In this document: positions 55,578-63,242 of the stretch, piece by piece
Numbering within the stretch: the first letter of the stretch is position 1
How the letters are laid out: the number at the start of each line of letters is the position of its first letter
Source: Actinomadura rubrisoli
GTDB lineage: Bacteria > Actinomycetota > Actinomycetes > Streptosporangiales > Streptosporangiaceae
Assembly (NCBI RefSeq): GCF_004349215.1
Contig: NZ_SMKU01000003.1
Coordinates: 1-64,000 of the forward strand
Length of the DNA: 64,000 nucleotides
Reading direction: 5' to 3'
Notes under the pieces: model-generated
The model's database searches: none
What the model was told of the DNA's origin: nothing
The model's input: only the letters and a program-made list of their open reading frames with translations
Made by a program: the position numbers and the translations under genes

Positions 55578-56300
55578 ATGGCAAGTCCGGCCGATATGGC
55601 ACGAATCGCAAAGGCAGAGATCGGGTACCGCGAAAGCGGTTCAAACTACACGAAGTACAACAAGGACTTTGGTTCGATTCCCGGCTATCCCCACGCTGGA
55701 TTCGGCTATCCCTGGTGCGCTTCCTTCATGTGCTGGGTGGCCAAGCGCGTGGGCCTGAAGCCGAATGTCGACTACCCGCGAACCGCTGGCTGTGAGGTTG
55801 GCGTCGCCTGGTTCAAGCGGAATGGCCGCTGGCATCGGACTCCGGCCGAAGGGGACTTTGTCTATTACGGCCCTGGTGGGGGTACTCATGTCGAGCTGGT
55901 GGTGAGGGTCACGAGTACGACGATCACCACTGTCGGCGGAAATACCTCGGGTTCACTCGGGGGGCAATATTACAATGGGAACGGGGTGTATCAGAAGGTC
56001 ATTTCCCGTTCCAATTCCAGGATTGCCGGGTACGGCCGTCCGAAGTACTCAAAGACGTCCCCGCCGGTTCCCGGCAAGACTCCGTACCCTGGCCGCGTTC
56101 TTAAACTGCGTTCGCCGTTGACGACCGGTTCGGATGTGAAAAGCGTCCAACAGCAGCTCGTCAAGCTGGGATACGAACTGGACATTGACGGGGCTTACGG
56201 GCCTCATACTCGGGCCGCTGTTGTGGATTTTCAGAAGAAGAGCAAGATTACAGCAGACGGCGAAGTGGGGCCAGACACGTGGGGCAAGCTCTTTCCGTAA
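55578..56300 (+). CDS. Endolysin (CHAP amidase/peptidase plus peptidoglycan-binding domain)
   Basis: The 240-residue protein has a CHAP domain (YPWCASFMCWVAKRVG with the catalytic Cys; GTHVELVVRV with His) in its first 150 residues and a PG_binding_1 repeat (GSDVKSVQQQLVKLGYELD, GEVGPDTWGKLF) at the C-terminus. It degrades the cell wall at lysis. ATG 55578 follows AAAGGAGGG. There is no signal peptide, so it relies on a holin. Confidence 0.93.
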   Translation: MASPADMARIAKAEIGYRESGSNYTKYNKDFGSIPGYPHAGFGYPWCASFMCWVAKRVGLKPNVDYPRTAGCEVGVAWFKRNGRWHRTPAEGDFVYYGPGGGTHVELVVRVTSTTITTVGGNTSGSLGGQYYNGNGVYQKVISRSNSRIAGYGRPKYSKTSPPVPGKTPYPGRVLKLRSPLTTGSDVKSVQQQLVKLGYELDIDGAYGPHTRAAVVDFQKKSKITADGEVGPDTWGKLFP

Positions 56301-56304
56301 ACAC

Positions 56305-56334
56305 AGAAAGCCCCCGCTACGGCGGGGGCTTTCT
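56305..56334. terminator. Strong terminator after the endolysin
   Basis: AGAAAGCCCCCGC pairs perfectly with GCGGGGGCTTTCT over 13 bp with a 4-nt loop. It probably stops both the lysin transcript and the converging minus-strand micro-genes. Confidence 0.8.
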
Positions 56335-56336
56335 GA

Positions 56337-56420
56337 TCACTTTTTGCAATCCTCTAGATGGCCGCTGAAGTCGCCCTCTTGAGCCATGGCGTAGAAGTCC
56401 TCGTACAAGTCACTGTTCAT
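56337..56420 (-). CDS. Possible 27-residue micro-protein
   Basis: Its ATG overlaps the TGA of the upstream minus-strand gene (ATGA). The acidic product begins MNSDLYEDFYAMAQEGDFSG. The overlap suggests coupled translation, but the size makes it uncertain. Confidence 0.35.
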   Translation of the reverse strand: MNSDLYEDFYAMAQEGDFSGHLEDCKK

Positions 56421-56632
56421 TTGATCAGCTCCATGATCTCGTCCGGGGTGCTGTCGCTTGTTGCATCAAACCAGATCGGCTCGTACCACTTCTCGACGGT
56501 GACCAGATCTTCGCTCACGCGAGAGACCCACACCCGTGTAGTTCCGTCTGTGTATTTCAGGTCGTCGGTTAGCGCTTTCGCTTGAGTCGGAAGCTCGTCA
56601 AGAGCGTCCCGAACCTCGCGCCAGGTGTACAC
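56417..56632 (-). CDS. Small hypothetical phage protein (71 aa)
   Basis: A GTG at 56632 is preceded by AAGGAG. The product begins MYTWREVRDALDELPTQAKA and is soluble. It lies as a minus-strand insert between the plus-strand lysin and holin genes. Function unknown. Confidence 0.6.
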   Translation of the reverse strand: MYTWREVRDALDELPTQAKALTDDLKYTDGTTRVWVSRVSEDLVTVEKWYEPIWFDATSDSTPDEIMELIK

Positions 56633-56761
56633 AGTGTCTCCTTCAGGCTCGTCAGAACGGCCTACCAGCCGTTGACGGGTTTGCTAGACCCGTTTCGCCG
56701 GAACATCCCGAATATCTACATCTGATCCCATGTCACCATCCTACCCAAATTGGAGTCCCAC

Positions 56762-57076
56762 ATGTCCCATGAACTAATCCAGCCTGGCGAGCTTGTAGAG
56801 GCTCAGCCGGTAGACGTCTCCCCCCTGGCCGTCGACGCGGCCAAGGCTGAGCTTGATCTAGAAGTCCTCTGGGCTAAGCGGGACAAGTGGTCCCGCGTGC
56901 TGCGCACCCTTGCTCAGGGTGCCGTCTCTGCGGCCCTGGTGGCTGGTCTCGCTGCTGGTAGCGACGCTGCTGACCTGGCACACCTTGACCTCAAGGTGGT
57001 CGGCCTGGCGGCCGGACAGGCAGCCCTGACGGCAGTCGTCGCCTACGTCCACAACAAGACCCGCCCGAAGGCGTGA
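56762..57076 (+). CDS. Holin-like protein
   Basis: The 104-residue protein has a charged N-terminus and two hydrophobic segments (AVSAALVAGLAAGSDAAD region and VVGLAAGQAALTAVVAYV) with a basic tail. Size, topology and location next to the endolysin fit a holin that permeabilises the membrane. ATG 56762 has TGGAG upstream. Confidence 0.75.
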   Translation: MSHELIQPGELVEAQPVDVSPLAVDAAKAELDLEVLWAKRDKWSRVLRTLAQGAVSAALVAGLAAGSDAADLAHLDLKVVGLAAGQAALTAVVAYVHNKTRPKA

Positions 57077-57141
57077 ACATTGCAGAACCCCAACCAATAC
57101 AGGGAATACAGGGAATACCGGGAATGCAGGGGGAGGATTGA
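57073..57141 (+). CDS. Possible 22-residue collagen-like micro-ORF
   Basis: A GTG overlaps the holin stop (GTGA). The frame reads through a 9-bp repeat and encodes Gly-X-Y-type triplets (PIQGIQGIPGMQGED), ending at the start of the fibre gene. It could be a remnant of a collagen-like fibre stalk or a coupling peptide. Confidence 0.3.
   Translation: MNIAEPQPIQGIQGIPGMQGED
57096..57131 (+). repeat. Four 9-bp tandem repeats before the fibre gene
   Basis: Units AATACAGGG, AATACAGGG, AATACCGGG and AATGCAGGG follow each other directly. The last unit leads into GGGGGAGG, the likely ribosome-binding site of the fibre gene. Confidence 0.75.
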
Positions 57142-57146
57142 CAATC

Positions 57147-58673
57147 TTGGCCTGGAACAATGCACAATACCTCGCCAATGTTCAGGCGGGTCTCATCCCG
57201 GCTGACCTGTATCTCTACGGCGGAGCTGCGGAAACCGTGACCGAAGATCCTCTAGGGCGCCACGTCGCCAATGTCGCAGGCCGGATTTATTCAGACCCGC
57301 AGCAGGCTGCAATGTCAGTCTGGCTCGGGGTGGACTCGGCAGCCCCATTCACCGCTGACACGCTGAGCAGCGATGCTCTGGGCGTGGTGCCCGTGTTCGC
57401 CAGCTCGGTCGCTCCGGTGTGGGCCGATTTCGGGGATGGGCCTGTGGTCCTGGACCCGTGGAACGCCTCCACAATGCTGGCAGCCCTGTCCACGGACGTG
57501 GCCAGCCACAAGGCGGGGCCAGACCCGCACGGGGATCGTGCCTACACGCAGGCGTACGTCGCTGACCAGCTCGCAGGCATCCCGGCGGCTGACCCCGCTT
57601 ATGGCGTGTCCCTGAATTCTTTCGCCGGGGCGACCAGCGATGCAAAGTTTGCAGCGGCCCTCGCGTATGCGAGGGCTCAGACCTACAAGCCGGCCATCGT
57701 CCTTCCACTAGGGACGATCACTCTCAGTGGAGGTCCATACGAGTTTTTCGATGGAATGCGATTGTCCGGCCCGCTCGCCGCCGGTGACCGCGAGTTCCAG
57801 AACACCGGCCCTCAGTGCGTTGTGAACGTCACCAACAATGCTCTGTTCCAGATGCCCAGCAACAACACGGCCAATGTGAAGAATGGTTACATCCGGGGAA
57901 TCCAGTTCCGGACTTCAGCCGGTGTCGATTGGATGGTTCGGTCACCGGATTTCGCCACTGGTCCCGTCATGCAGGACGTAGACATCCGCGATGTCGCCTG
58001 GGTCGGGTTCTCGTCCGTCATGTGGGCCCGCCACCTGAGGTGCAGCATTGAACGCACGTACATCAACAACGGCACTGATACTCAGTTCAAGCTAGGCGGG
58101 TCCGACAATTTCTACTGGACCGAGGGTTTCTCGTACATGAGTGGAAATGTACCGGCAACTGGATACTATGTGTACTTTACAGCTATGACGCGCACTAAGG
58201 TCGGGCCGATATATGTGACGCCCCAGTTTGGGACAGCGTTCCGCCTGGAGGGCGGATCCGGAGGTCTGGTCTTCAACGGCACCTTGATTGACTGCGCAGG
58301 CCGGACTACGACCAACGCCGCCCAAGGCGCAGGAGTTTTCATCCACTCGGGCCAAGGTCACGTCTTTCGCGACTGCTGGTTTTTCAACAATGCTGTCAAT
58401 CCGGCCGCGACCGGCCGTGCCGGTGAAAAGGGCCAGGTGTTCATCAAGTCCCCTGCTGCGGAAATTCTGTTCGATGGATGCCAATGGAATGGTGGAGCCA
58501 AGGAAAGTCTTGTCACTCCGGCCGGTACGCCTGCCATCTATGCACAGACAGGCGCGGCCAACATCAAGGTACAGAACCCGCTAGCTCCGAACGGCGGTGT
58601 GAAGCTGCTACAGCAGCAGTCCGCAGGCATCATCACCTGCAACGACACTGGCTGGACTGTCCAGGTCGCCTAA
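57147..58673 (+). CDS. Tail fibre/spike with beta-helix-like region
   Basis: This is a protein of about 508 residues. The first 140 residues resemble an adaptor (QAYVADQLAGIPAADPAYGV). The rest has the repeated short beta-strand and Gly/Asn pattern of a right-handed beta-helix, as in pectate-lyase-like tailspikes (ATGPVMQDVDIRDVAWVGFS, GAGVFIHSGQGHVFRDCWFF). It probably binds or cleaves a surface polysaccharide. TTG 57147 fits the spacing from GGAGG better than TTG 57138. Confidence 0.75.
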   Translation: MAWNNAQYLANVQAGLIPADLYLYGGAAETVTEDPLGRHVANVAGRIYSDPQQAAMSVWLGVDSAAPFTADTLSSDALGVVPVFASSVAPVWADFGDGPVVLDPWNASTMLAALSTDVASHKAGPDPHGDRAYTQAYVADQLAGIPAADPAYGVSLNSFAGATSDAKFAAALAYARAQTYKPAIVLPLGTITLSGGPYEFFDGMRLSGPLAAGDREFQNTGPQCVVNVTNNALFQMPSNNTANVKNGYIRGIQFRTSAGVDWMVRSPDFATGPVMQDVDIRDVAWVGFSSVMWARHLRCSIERTYINNGTDTQFKLGGSDNFYWTEGFSYMSGNVPATGYYVYFTAMTRTKVGPIYVTPQFGTAFRLEGGSGGLVFNGTLIDCAGRTTTNAAQGAGVFIHSGQGHVFRDCWFFNNAVNPAATGRAGEKGQVFIKSPAAEILFDGCQWNGGAKESLVTPAGTPAIYAQTGAANIKVQNPLAPNGGVKLLQQQSAGIITCNDTGWTVQVA

Positions 58674-58678
58674 ACACA

Positions 58679-58712
58679 AAAAAGCCCCCCGGCATACGCC
58701 GGGGGGCTTTTT
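58679..58712. terminator. Strong bidirectional terminator
   Basis: A 15-bp perfect stem (AAAAAGCCCCCCGGC with complement), 4-nt loop and flanking A/T tracts separate the late plus-strand genes from the minus-strand block. Confidence 0.85.
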
Positions 58713-58721
58713 CTATTTCTC

Positions 58722-58907
58722 CTAACGGTCTGTGAGATCCTGGTAGCTAAGCCACTTCTCGAAATGCCGCTTCGGCTCAAGCAGGAACTTGCAGAAGTCG
58801 CGAAGGGGCCCCGTCACTTCTTCTAGCTCTGAGTCGCCCTCTCCGATCTTGTCGAAGCGGTCCGCCATGGAATACAACTCGTCTTCCGTGATGTTGATCG
58901 CTGCCAT
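58722..58907 (-). CDS. Small acidic phage protein (61 aa)
   Basis: This acidic helical protein begins MAAINITEDELYSMADRFDK; last gene of the minus-strand chain. AGAGGA precedes the ATG closely. Function unknown. Confidence 0.55.
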   Translation of the reverse strand: MAAINITEDELYSMADRFDKIGEGDSELEEVTGPLRDFCKFLLEPKRHFEKWLSYQDLTDR

Positions 58908-58911
58908 TCCT

Positions 58912-59115
58912 CTACCTTCTTCCGGACATCGGAAAGTCTGACAGGCTCTGAACGATGCCCCTGATCACCGTGCATCCGCATCGGCACGTGTACCCGACTC
59001 GGACCTTTGAGGCGGTGTCCCTGTAGGCCACCTCCATCTCAGGATCACAGCCGCAGCCGGGACACTCGACCATGGTCGGATGGTCGAGCACTTGAACTTG
59101 CCCGCAGCCACTCAT
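58912..59115 (-). CDS. Small zinc-ribbon-like phage protein (67 aa)
   Basis: ATG 59115 is chosen, with GTGAGGA upstream. CPGCGC and YTCRCGC give two cysteine knuckles about 25 residues apart, the pattern of a zinc ribbon. It may bind nucleic acid or a host protein. Confidence 0.6.
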   Translation of the reverse strand: MSGCGQVQVLDHPTMVECPGCGCDPEMEVAYRDTASKVRVGYTCRCGCTVIRGIVQSLSDFPMSGRR

Positions 59116-59123
59116 CCGAATCC

Positions 59124-59360
59124 TCACTCTTCGGATCGGTCGAATACCTCTTCCTCCCAGTCTTCTTGGCGAGGGAGGTTGCCCGATTCGAGTTGATGAA
59201 CGGCGGACTTCAGCCACTTCATTGCATCGTCCGGACTGCTGAATGAGATGTGATCGTCAATCGATCCGTTCTCATCCACGAAGATTGTAATGCCCTTCTT
59301 CCCGTTCACCAGACTCCGTGTAACGGCTGGTTCATCACCGCGACAGATGATGAGGGTCAT
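59124..59360 (-). CDS. Small hypothetical phage protein (78 aa)
   Basis: ATG overlaps the upstream TGA (ATGA). The protein is acidic with a beta-rich first half (MTLIICRGDEPAVTRSLVNG). Function unknown. Confidence 0.6.
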   Translation of the reverse strand: MTLIICRGDEPAVTRSLVNGKKGITIFVDENGSIDDHISFSSPDDAMKWLKSAVHQLESGNLPRQEDWEEEVFDRSEE

Positions 59361-59653
59361 TCTTCCTCCAGGTACTCTCTGAGCCCCTCGTGATCCTGTC
59401 TGCTGATCTCCTTCACCACTTTGTGTCTGAGCTGCTGATACGCCGCTAGAGTGACGCTCGCCAGCGTGAACCGGCCAAACCCTGCGGTGTCAGTCTCGAT
59501 CCATAGGGTCTCGTAGCATGCCGCTTCCAGTCGCGGAATCTCGGCATTGAGCATCGATGCCACCCCATCCCAGTAGAGGGGCGTCCGGATCGAGTCACCT
59601 GCGGTGAGGTGCTCCCAAAGTAGCTCCGCGAGCTGCTCAGCCTTTTCGTCCAT
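59357..59653 (-). CDS. Hypothetical phage protein (98 aa)
   Basis: This is an acidic helical protein (MDEKAEQLAELLWEHLTAGD). It overlaps both neighbours, by four bases downstream and 17 upstream, marking coupled translation. Function unknown. Confidence 0.6.
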   Translation of the reverse strand: MDEKAEQLAELLWEHLTAGDSIRTPLYWDGVASMLNAEIPRLEAACYETLWIETDTAGFGRFTLASVTLAAYQQLRHKVVKEISRQDHEGLREYLEEE

Positions 59654-59825
59654 TCCCCTGCTCCTTGCGCTCCCGCTCTTCCCTCAGAGCCTGCTGAACC
59701 AACGGATGCGGGTCGCTGGCTTCGAATGTCTTGTCCAGCGAGGCCATGTATGCCTCGTGATCGCGCTCTCCCCTAACATACATCTCGTGCATGCTGTCGT
59801 CACCACGATCGATGATGTAGGTCAT
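59637..59825 (-). CDS. Small charged phage protein (62 aa)
   Basis: ATG 59825 overlaps the upstream TGA. The protein begins MTYIIDRGDDSMHEMYVRGE and ends in a Glu/Arg/Lys helix. Its first residues echo the start of the 59124-59360 product (MTLIICRGDE), perhaps an old duplication. Confidence 0.55.
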   Translation of the reverse strand: MTYIIDRGDDSMHEMYVRGERDHEAYMASLDKTFEASDPHPLVQQALREERERKEQGNGRKG

Positions 59826-60277
59826 TCGCCTTTCCTCTCCCAGGGGTTCCCCTTGAGTAGCTCCGCTATCTCTTCCGCATTTGCCGCAGTGGGCTCGATG
59901 TGCGTCCGTCCCCGGTTGTAGTGTGGTACTGGTTCCTTTCCTCGGATGAACACACGATCCGCCGCCCCCAGCTCGTTCCCCTCCTTGTCGTAGTAGGTAG
60001 TTCCGTTCGGCCCCACGAGAACAGTCACTCCATTGGCATGGAGTACCGGGTCTTCTGCCTCGTTTACGTAGACCCATTCGCCGGGCTCCACGTGATACGC
60101 CTTGGCCTGCGGAAGGCCCTCAAACCGCTCCTCCAGCTCCCCCATGAGCGCCGTGAACCGATGCTGCCACTCCACCGGCATGGACTGGAGGAGAGTCCTG
60201 TGGAGCACCGCATAGTCTGAGTAACTCCCCCCGAACCACGTATGCACGTCGATGGCGGGTTCTTCGGTATCGCTCAT
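59822..60277 (-). CDS. Hypothetical phage protein (151 aa)
   Basis: This acidic protein is among the larger genes of the chain. It begins MSDTEEPAIDVHTWFGGSYS and has a beta-rich centre (WVYVNEAEDPVLHANGVTVL). It overlaps genes on both sides as ATGA. Function unknown. Confidence 0.6.
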   Translation of the reverse strand: MSDTEEPAIDVHTWFGGSYSDYAVLHRTLLQSMPVEWQHRFTALMGELEERFEGLPQAKAYHVEPGEWVYVNEAEDPVLHANGVTVLVGPNGTTYYDKEGNELGAADRVFIRGKEPVPHYNRGRTHIEPTAANAEEIAELLKGNPWERKGE

Positions 60278-60465
60278 TCGGCGGTGTCCTCCCAGAATCC
60301 TTGGAACATGAGCGGTGTGCTTGACCCGCTAGGCACGATGATCAGGATCGACTTTCCCTCTAGATCACCCGTTCCTTGAGTACGGATGGTGTAGCCTACT
60401 TCCTTTACCTCTTCCGGATGGTCCTCCAAATACTTGAGAACCTCCTTGGCGCTTATCGATCTCAT
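60274..60465 (-). CDS. Small hypothetical phage protein (63 aa)
   Basis: ATG 60465 overlaps the upstream TGA. The product begins MRSISAKEVLKYLEDHPEEV and has a beta hairpin later. Function unknown. Confidence 0.6.
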   Translation of the reverse strand: MRSISAKEVLKYLEDHPEEVKEVGYTIRTQGTGDLEGKSILIIVPSGSSTPLMFQGFWEDTAE

Positions 60466-60662
60466 GTATAAAGCACACCTCCGATGACGACTCGATCGTA
60501 CAGCTTTACACGCTGCCAGGTCGGATGGCCGCTGTTCTCGGCACAATCCACGTAGACGCCCGAGAGAATCCTGCCATCGTTCATGCGCTTAGCGTCGTAG
60601 ATATCGTACCTTTCTACGCCTGCGACGGTGTCCACTTCAGCCCTACCAATGGGCTCGTTCAC
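60462..60662 (-). CDS. Small hypothetical phage protein (66 aa)
   Basis: A GTG at 60662 overlaps a TGA (GTGA), which suggests a short upstream coupled frame not otherwise convincing. The product is soluble and beta-rich (VDTVAGVERYDIYDAKRMND). Function unknown. Confidence 0.55.
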   Translation of the reverse strand: MNEPIGRAEVDTVAGVERYDIYDAKRMNDGRILSGVYVDCAENSGHPTWQRVKLYDRVVIGGVLYT

Positions 60663-60717
60663 CAGTTCACCTCTATTTCAGAGATCTCGGGCTTGGGCTT
60701 ATGGTCACGCCTCGGAC

Positions 60718-61065
60718 CTACGTCTTCGTCCCCCTTCGGGCCTCCTCTACCCATACGTTGCTGTCGTAGATGTCTGCGACTCGCTCTCTGAGCTTCTCGG
60801 CCTGATCTAGGCTTAGGCCCGCCATGATTAGGCGCCGTCCCGGCTCGTTGGCGGGAGACCGCCACTCAGCCCATACGGTGTACTTCTTGACACCCTGTGC
60901 GGCCTTCAGAGCCCCGTACACGTCATCGAACTGCGCGGGGGTACCCTGGATGACCACAGCCCCCGTTCCGTCCTTGAGAGCGGCACTCAGAGTCACGACG
61001 CCATCAGAATATCCGTGAAACGTGATCACGTCGTTCAAATTGATCTTCCGGGCTTCGGAAACCAT
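60718..61065 (-). CDS. Hypothetical phage protein (115 aa)
   Basis: ATG 61065 has AAGGAC upstream. The protein is of mixed alpha/beta type (KINLNDVITFHGYSDGVVTL; LDQAEKLRERVADIYDSNVW). No family is recognised. Confidence 0.6.
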   Translation of the reverse strand: MVSEARKINLNDVITFHGYSDGVVTLSAALKDGTGAVVIQGTPAQFDDVYGALKAAQGVKKYTVWAEWRSPANEPGRRLIMAGLSLDQAEKLRERVADIYDSNVWVEEARRGTKT

Positions 61066-61082
61066 GGTGTTGTCCTTCTTCG

Positions 61083-61271
61083 TTATTTCCAGTTCAGCAC
61101 GGTAAGTCCGCACTCCTCCGCAGGCGGGGAGTCCTTGATCTGGTTTACCAGGTACTCTTTGACGTCCGCCCTCAGAGGCTGGTTAGGCCCGAAAGTGCTC
61201 ATCCACGCTTCCCGGTCCACTTCCACTGTGACATACAGTGCAACTTTGACCATGTCTGGCTTCTCAGTCAT
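61083..61271 (-). CDS. Small hypothetical phage protein (62 aa)
   Basis: The protein begins MTEKPDMVKVALYVTVEVDR and looks like a single beta-alpha unit. Function unknown. Confidence 0.55.
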   Translation of the reverse strand: MTEKPDMVKVALYVTVEVDREAWMSTFGPNQPLRADVKEYLVNQIKDSPPAEECGLTVLNWK

Positions 61272-61318
61272 CCCGGCTCATCACAATCCGGCTCCTCTTT
61301 CGAGCTACCTCTTGGCCA

Positions 61319-61350
61319 GCCTCCCCTCCCACATTAGCAGGAGGGGAGGC
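61319..61350. repeat. 11-bp perfect inverted repeat in the minus-strand chain
   Basis: GCCTCCCCTCC and GGAGGGGAGGC pair perfectly around a 10-nt loop in the 141-bp gap between two minus-strand genes. It has no T-tract. It could be an attenuator or an RNA processing site. Confidence 0.6.
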
Positions 61351-61412
61351 CATGTGTATGGCTAGTGTGCAGCGTCGTATTTGTCGATCACTGCCCGAGG
61401 AACGCGGCCTCG

Positions 61413-61787
61413 TTAGTTGAGATCGTTGCGTTTGGCCTCCATAGCGGCCTCATACGCAATCGTTACTATTATGGCCGCCTCTTCCTGGACCTTCGCCTCT
61501 ATTCGGCGTTCTGTGTTCAGGCATTCGCCTTGCTCACATTGCACCAGCCGGTACATGCCGAAGTATTGCCCCTCCACTCCCTTCATTGTGTAGGTATCAC
61601 TTGCGAGAATCTCTTGCTCGATCTCTGCGAACCTCACGGCCCTTTGGGGGTAAGCTCGCTGATAGAGCTTCACCAACTCATTGGCTGCTGCGTCCGGGGA
61701 TGCGTAGCCGTCCTTTGAGAACTTCGCCAGGAACTCAAGGTTCGACAGGTTGGCCCTAGCGCTGAAGTAGTGCCAATGCACGCTCAT
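61413..61787 (-). CDS. Hypothetical phage protein (124 aa)
   Basis: ATG 61787 overlaps the TGA of the upstream 465-residue gene. The protein is helical at both ends, with CEQGEC in the middle. Function unknown. Confidence 0.6.
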   Translation of the reverse strand: MSVHWHYFSARANLSNLEFLAKFSKDGYASPDAAANELVKLYQRAYPQRAVRFAEIEQEILASDTYTMKGVEGQYFGMYRLVQCEQGECLNTERRIEAKVQEEAAIIVTIAYEAAMEAKRNDLN

Positions 61788-63181
61788 TCCTCCGTCCCCT
61801 CCTCCTTGTGATCCACCTTGTAGACGGTATCTATGTCGGGGTTGTTGGTTGTCCTTCTCTGATGCCCCTTAACCTCCTTCAAGTCGTAGTCATCGAGCGA
61901 CGGGTAATACTGCCACCGAAGGAAGGGCACCACCGGTCTCCAGACCGTATATTCCCTGCCGGACTGTTCGCCTCCTTGTTCGGACTTTTGCGGCTGCTCT
62001 CTCGTCAGGCCAGTGCCCCGAATGTTGACGACACGAATACCTGAAAGCGGCGTTCCCTTCTTTCTTTTGCGCTTCGTGAGCCTTGACCGTGGGTCAGGCT
62101 TTACTTCCCGTACGTCTGTCAGCTTCTCGCTACGGATGAAGTTCCAGATAGTCAACGTCATCCGAATGATGTGATCAACCTGAGGGTCGAAGACGCCTTT
62201 CGGCCAGTCTCGCCATTCGTCAGAGAATGGAATCACACTCTCTCGGTCATAGACGAGCGGAGTGATGCGGGCATTAACACTCAGGCTCTCCAGACCTTTT
62301 CGCTTCAGGCCCTCCGGCGCTCCCGCGAACCTCTTTTCGATCTCCCGCATGTCCTCAGGTATCCCCCAGAAGGAAAGCCAGAGGACTCGCGCACCTTCTA
62401 TTCCCCACTTAGGAAAGTCAATTGACGAAAGTGCTTCGCTGGTCCCCCACGAAATCCCAGCAATCTCCAGAGCTGGGGCTGTGACAGATTCTGAACTAAA
62501 ATCCGACCTACTAGTGTCCACTGGCAGAGGCAAGGGCTTAGAGAGCACCATGAACCCGGATCGGCTCGGGGGATCAGTGTTCCTTAGCCGGTACTTTGGG
62601 AGGCTCTTAGCCGCCCTCTCGGCGAGGTCCGAGGTTCGCGGGCTGATCCAGTAGTAACGTCCTCTCTCCAGTCTGTCCGCCTCTGTGGACGCCAGCGCGG
62701 TAGCGAACGTGAACGGTCCAACATCATCCGGACGGGTAATCGGGAAGCTAGGCTTCTCTTCCTCCATGCGCCCCCAATGAAATGGCGCAACCATGCGAGC
62801 CCAATGGGACAGGTCATGTGCTATCTCTGGCACTTTATTGGCCTGGCCAATGGATTGAAGTGAATTTAGCCGATTCTGGAACGCCACCTCCACACACTCT
62901 GGATACGGAACGATTTTGCCTATCGCCTGCTTCATAGTTGCGGAGGCAATCCCCCTGGATCGCAGCTCCAATGACCGGGCGTCTTCGCCTTCAGCGAACA
63001 GAATTGTCTTATCCGGCATCGCCTCCCGGATGGACGCTGGAGTGCCTCCCTTCCCTTTCCGCGTTGACTTTCGCCCCCGCGTGGAACCTGAGAGGTCCTT
63101 AAGAATCTCTGAGACCTTCTCTCCCGCCGCTATTCGGCGGGCTAGTTCCTGGTCTAGCGGCCGGTCTGTTGGTGATCCCAT
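61784..63181 (-). CDS. Large phage protein of unknown function (465 aa)
   Basis: ATG 63181 follows GGAAGGA and is preferred over the upstream ATG, which gives a basic low-complexity leader. The N-terminus has LARRIAAGEKVSEILKDLSG and a basic linker. The C-terminal 60 residues (RPVVPFLRWQYYPSLDDYDL, KGHQRR) resemble a block I recall from proteins of actinobacterial plasmids and integrative elements. It lies next to the replication gene, so a role in early DNA functions is plausible. Confidence 0.65.
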   Translation of the reverse strand: MGSPTDRPLDQELARRIAAGEKVSEILKDLSGSTRGRKSTRKGKGGTPASIREAMPDKTILFAEGEDARSLELRSRGIASATMKQAIGKIVPYPECVEVAFQNRLNSLQSIGQANKVPEIAHDLSHWARMVAPFHWGRMEEEKPSFPITRPDDVGPFTFATALASTEADRLERGRYYWISPRTSDLAERAAKSLPKYRLRNTDPPSRSGFMVLSKPLPLPVDTSRSDFSSESVTAPALEIAGISWGTSEALSSIDFPKWGIEGARVLWLSFWGIPEDMREIEKRFAGAPEGLKRKGLESLSVNARITPLVYDRESVIPFSDEWRDWPKGVFDPQVDHIIRMTLTIWNFIRSEKLTDVREVKPDPRSRLTKRKRKKGTPLSGIRVVNIRGTGLTREQPQKSEQGGEQSGREYTVWRPVVPFLRWQYYPSLDDYDLKEVKGHQRRTTNNPDIDTVYKVDHKEEGTEE

Positions 63182-63242
63182 CTCATAATCCTTCCGATCA
63201 CTAGAAGTGCGTGCTCTGGAGCGTCTGCGCCCCTTCCGCGCC

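Noticed and set aside
60659..60754. 31-codon frame ending in the GTGA before the 60462-60662 gene
   Set aside because: The overlap is suggestive, but the frame is short, has no ribosome-binding site and lies largely inside the end of the neighbouring gene. Left out as a feature.
61264..61353. 29-codon frame through the 61319-61350 inverted repeat
   Set aside because: It has no ribosome-binding site, and its sequence is dictated by the inverted repeat. A real gene is not supported.
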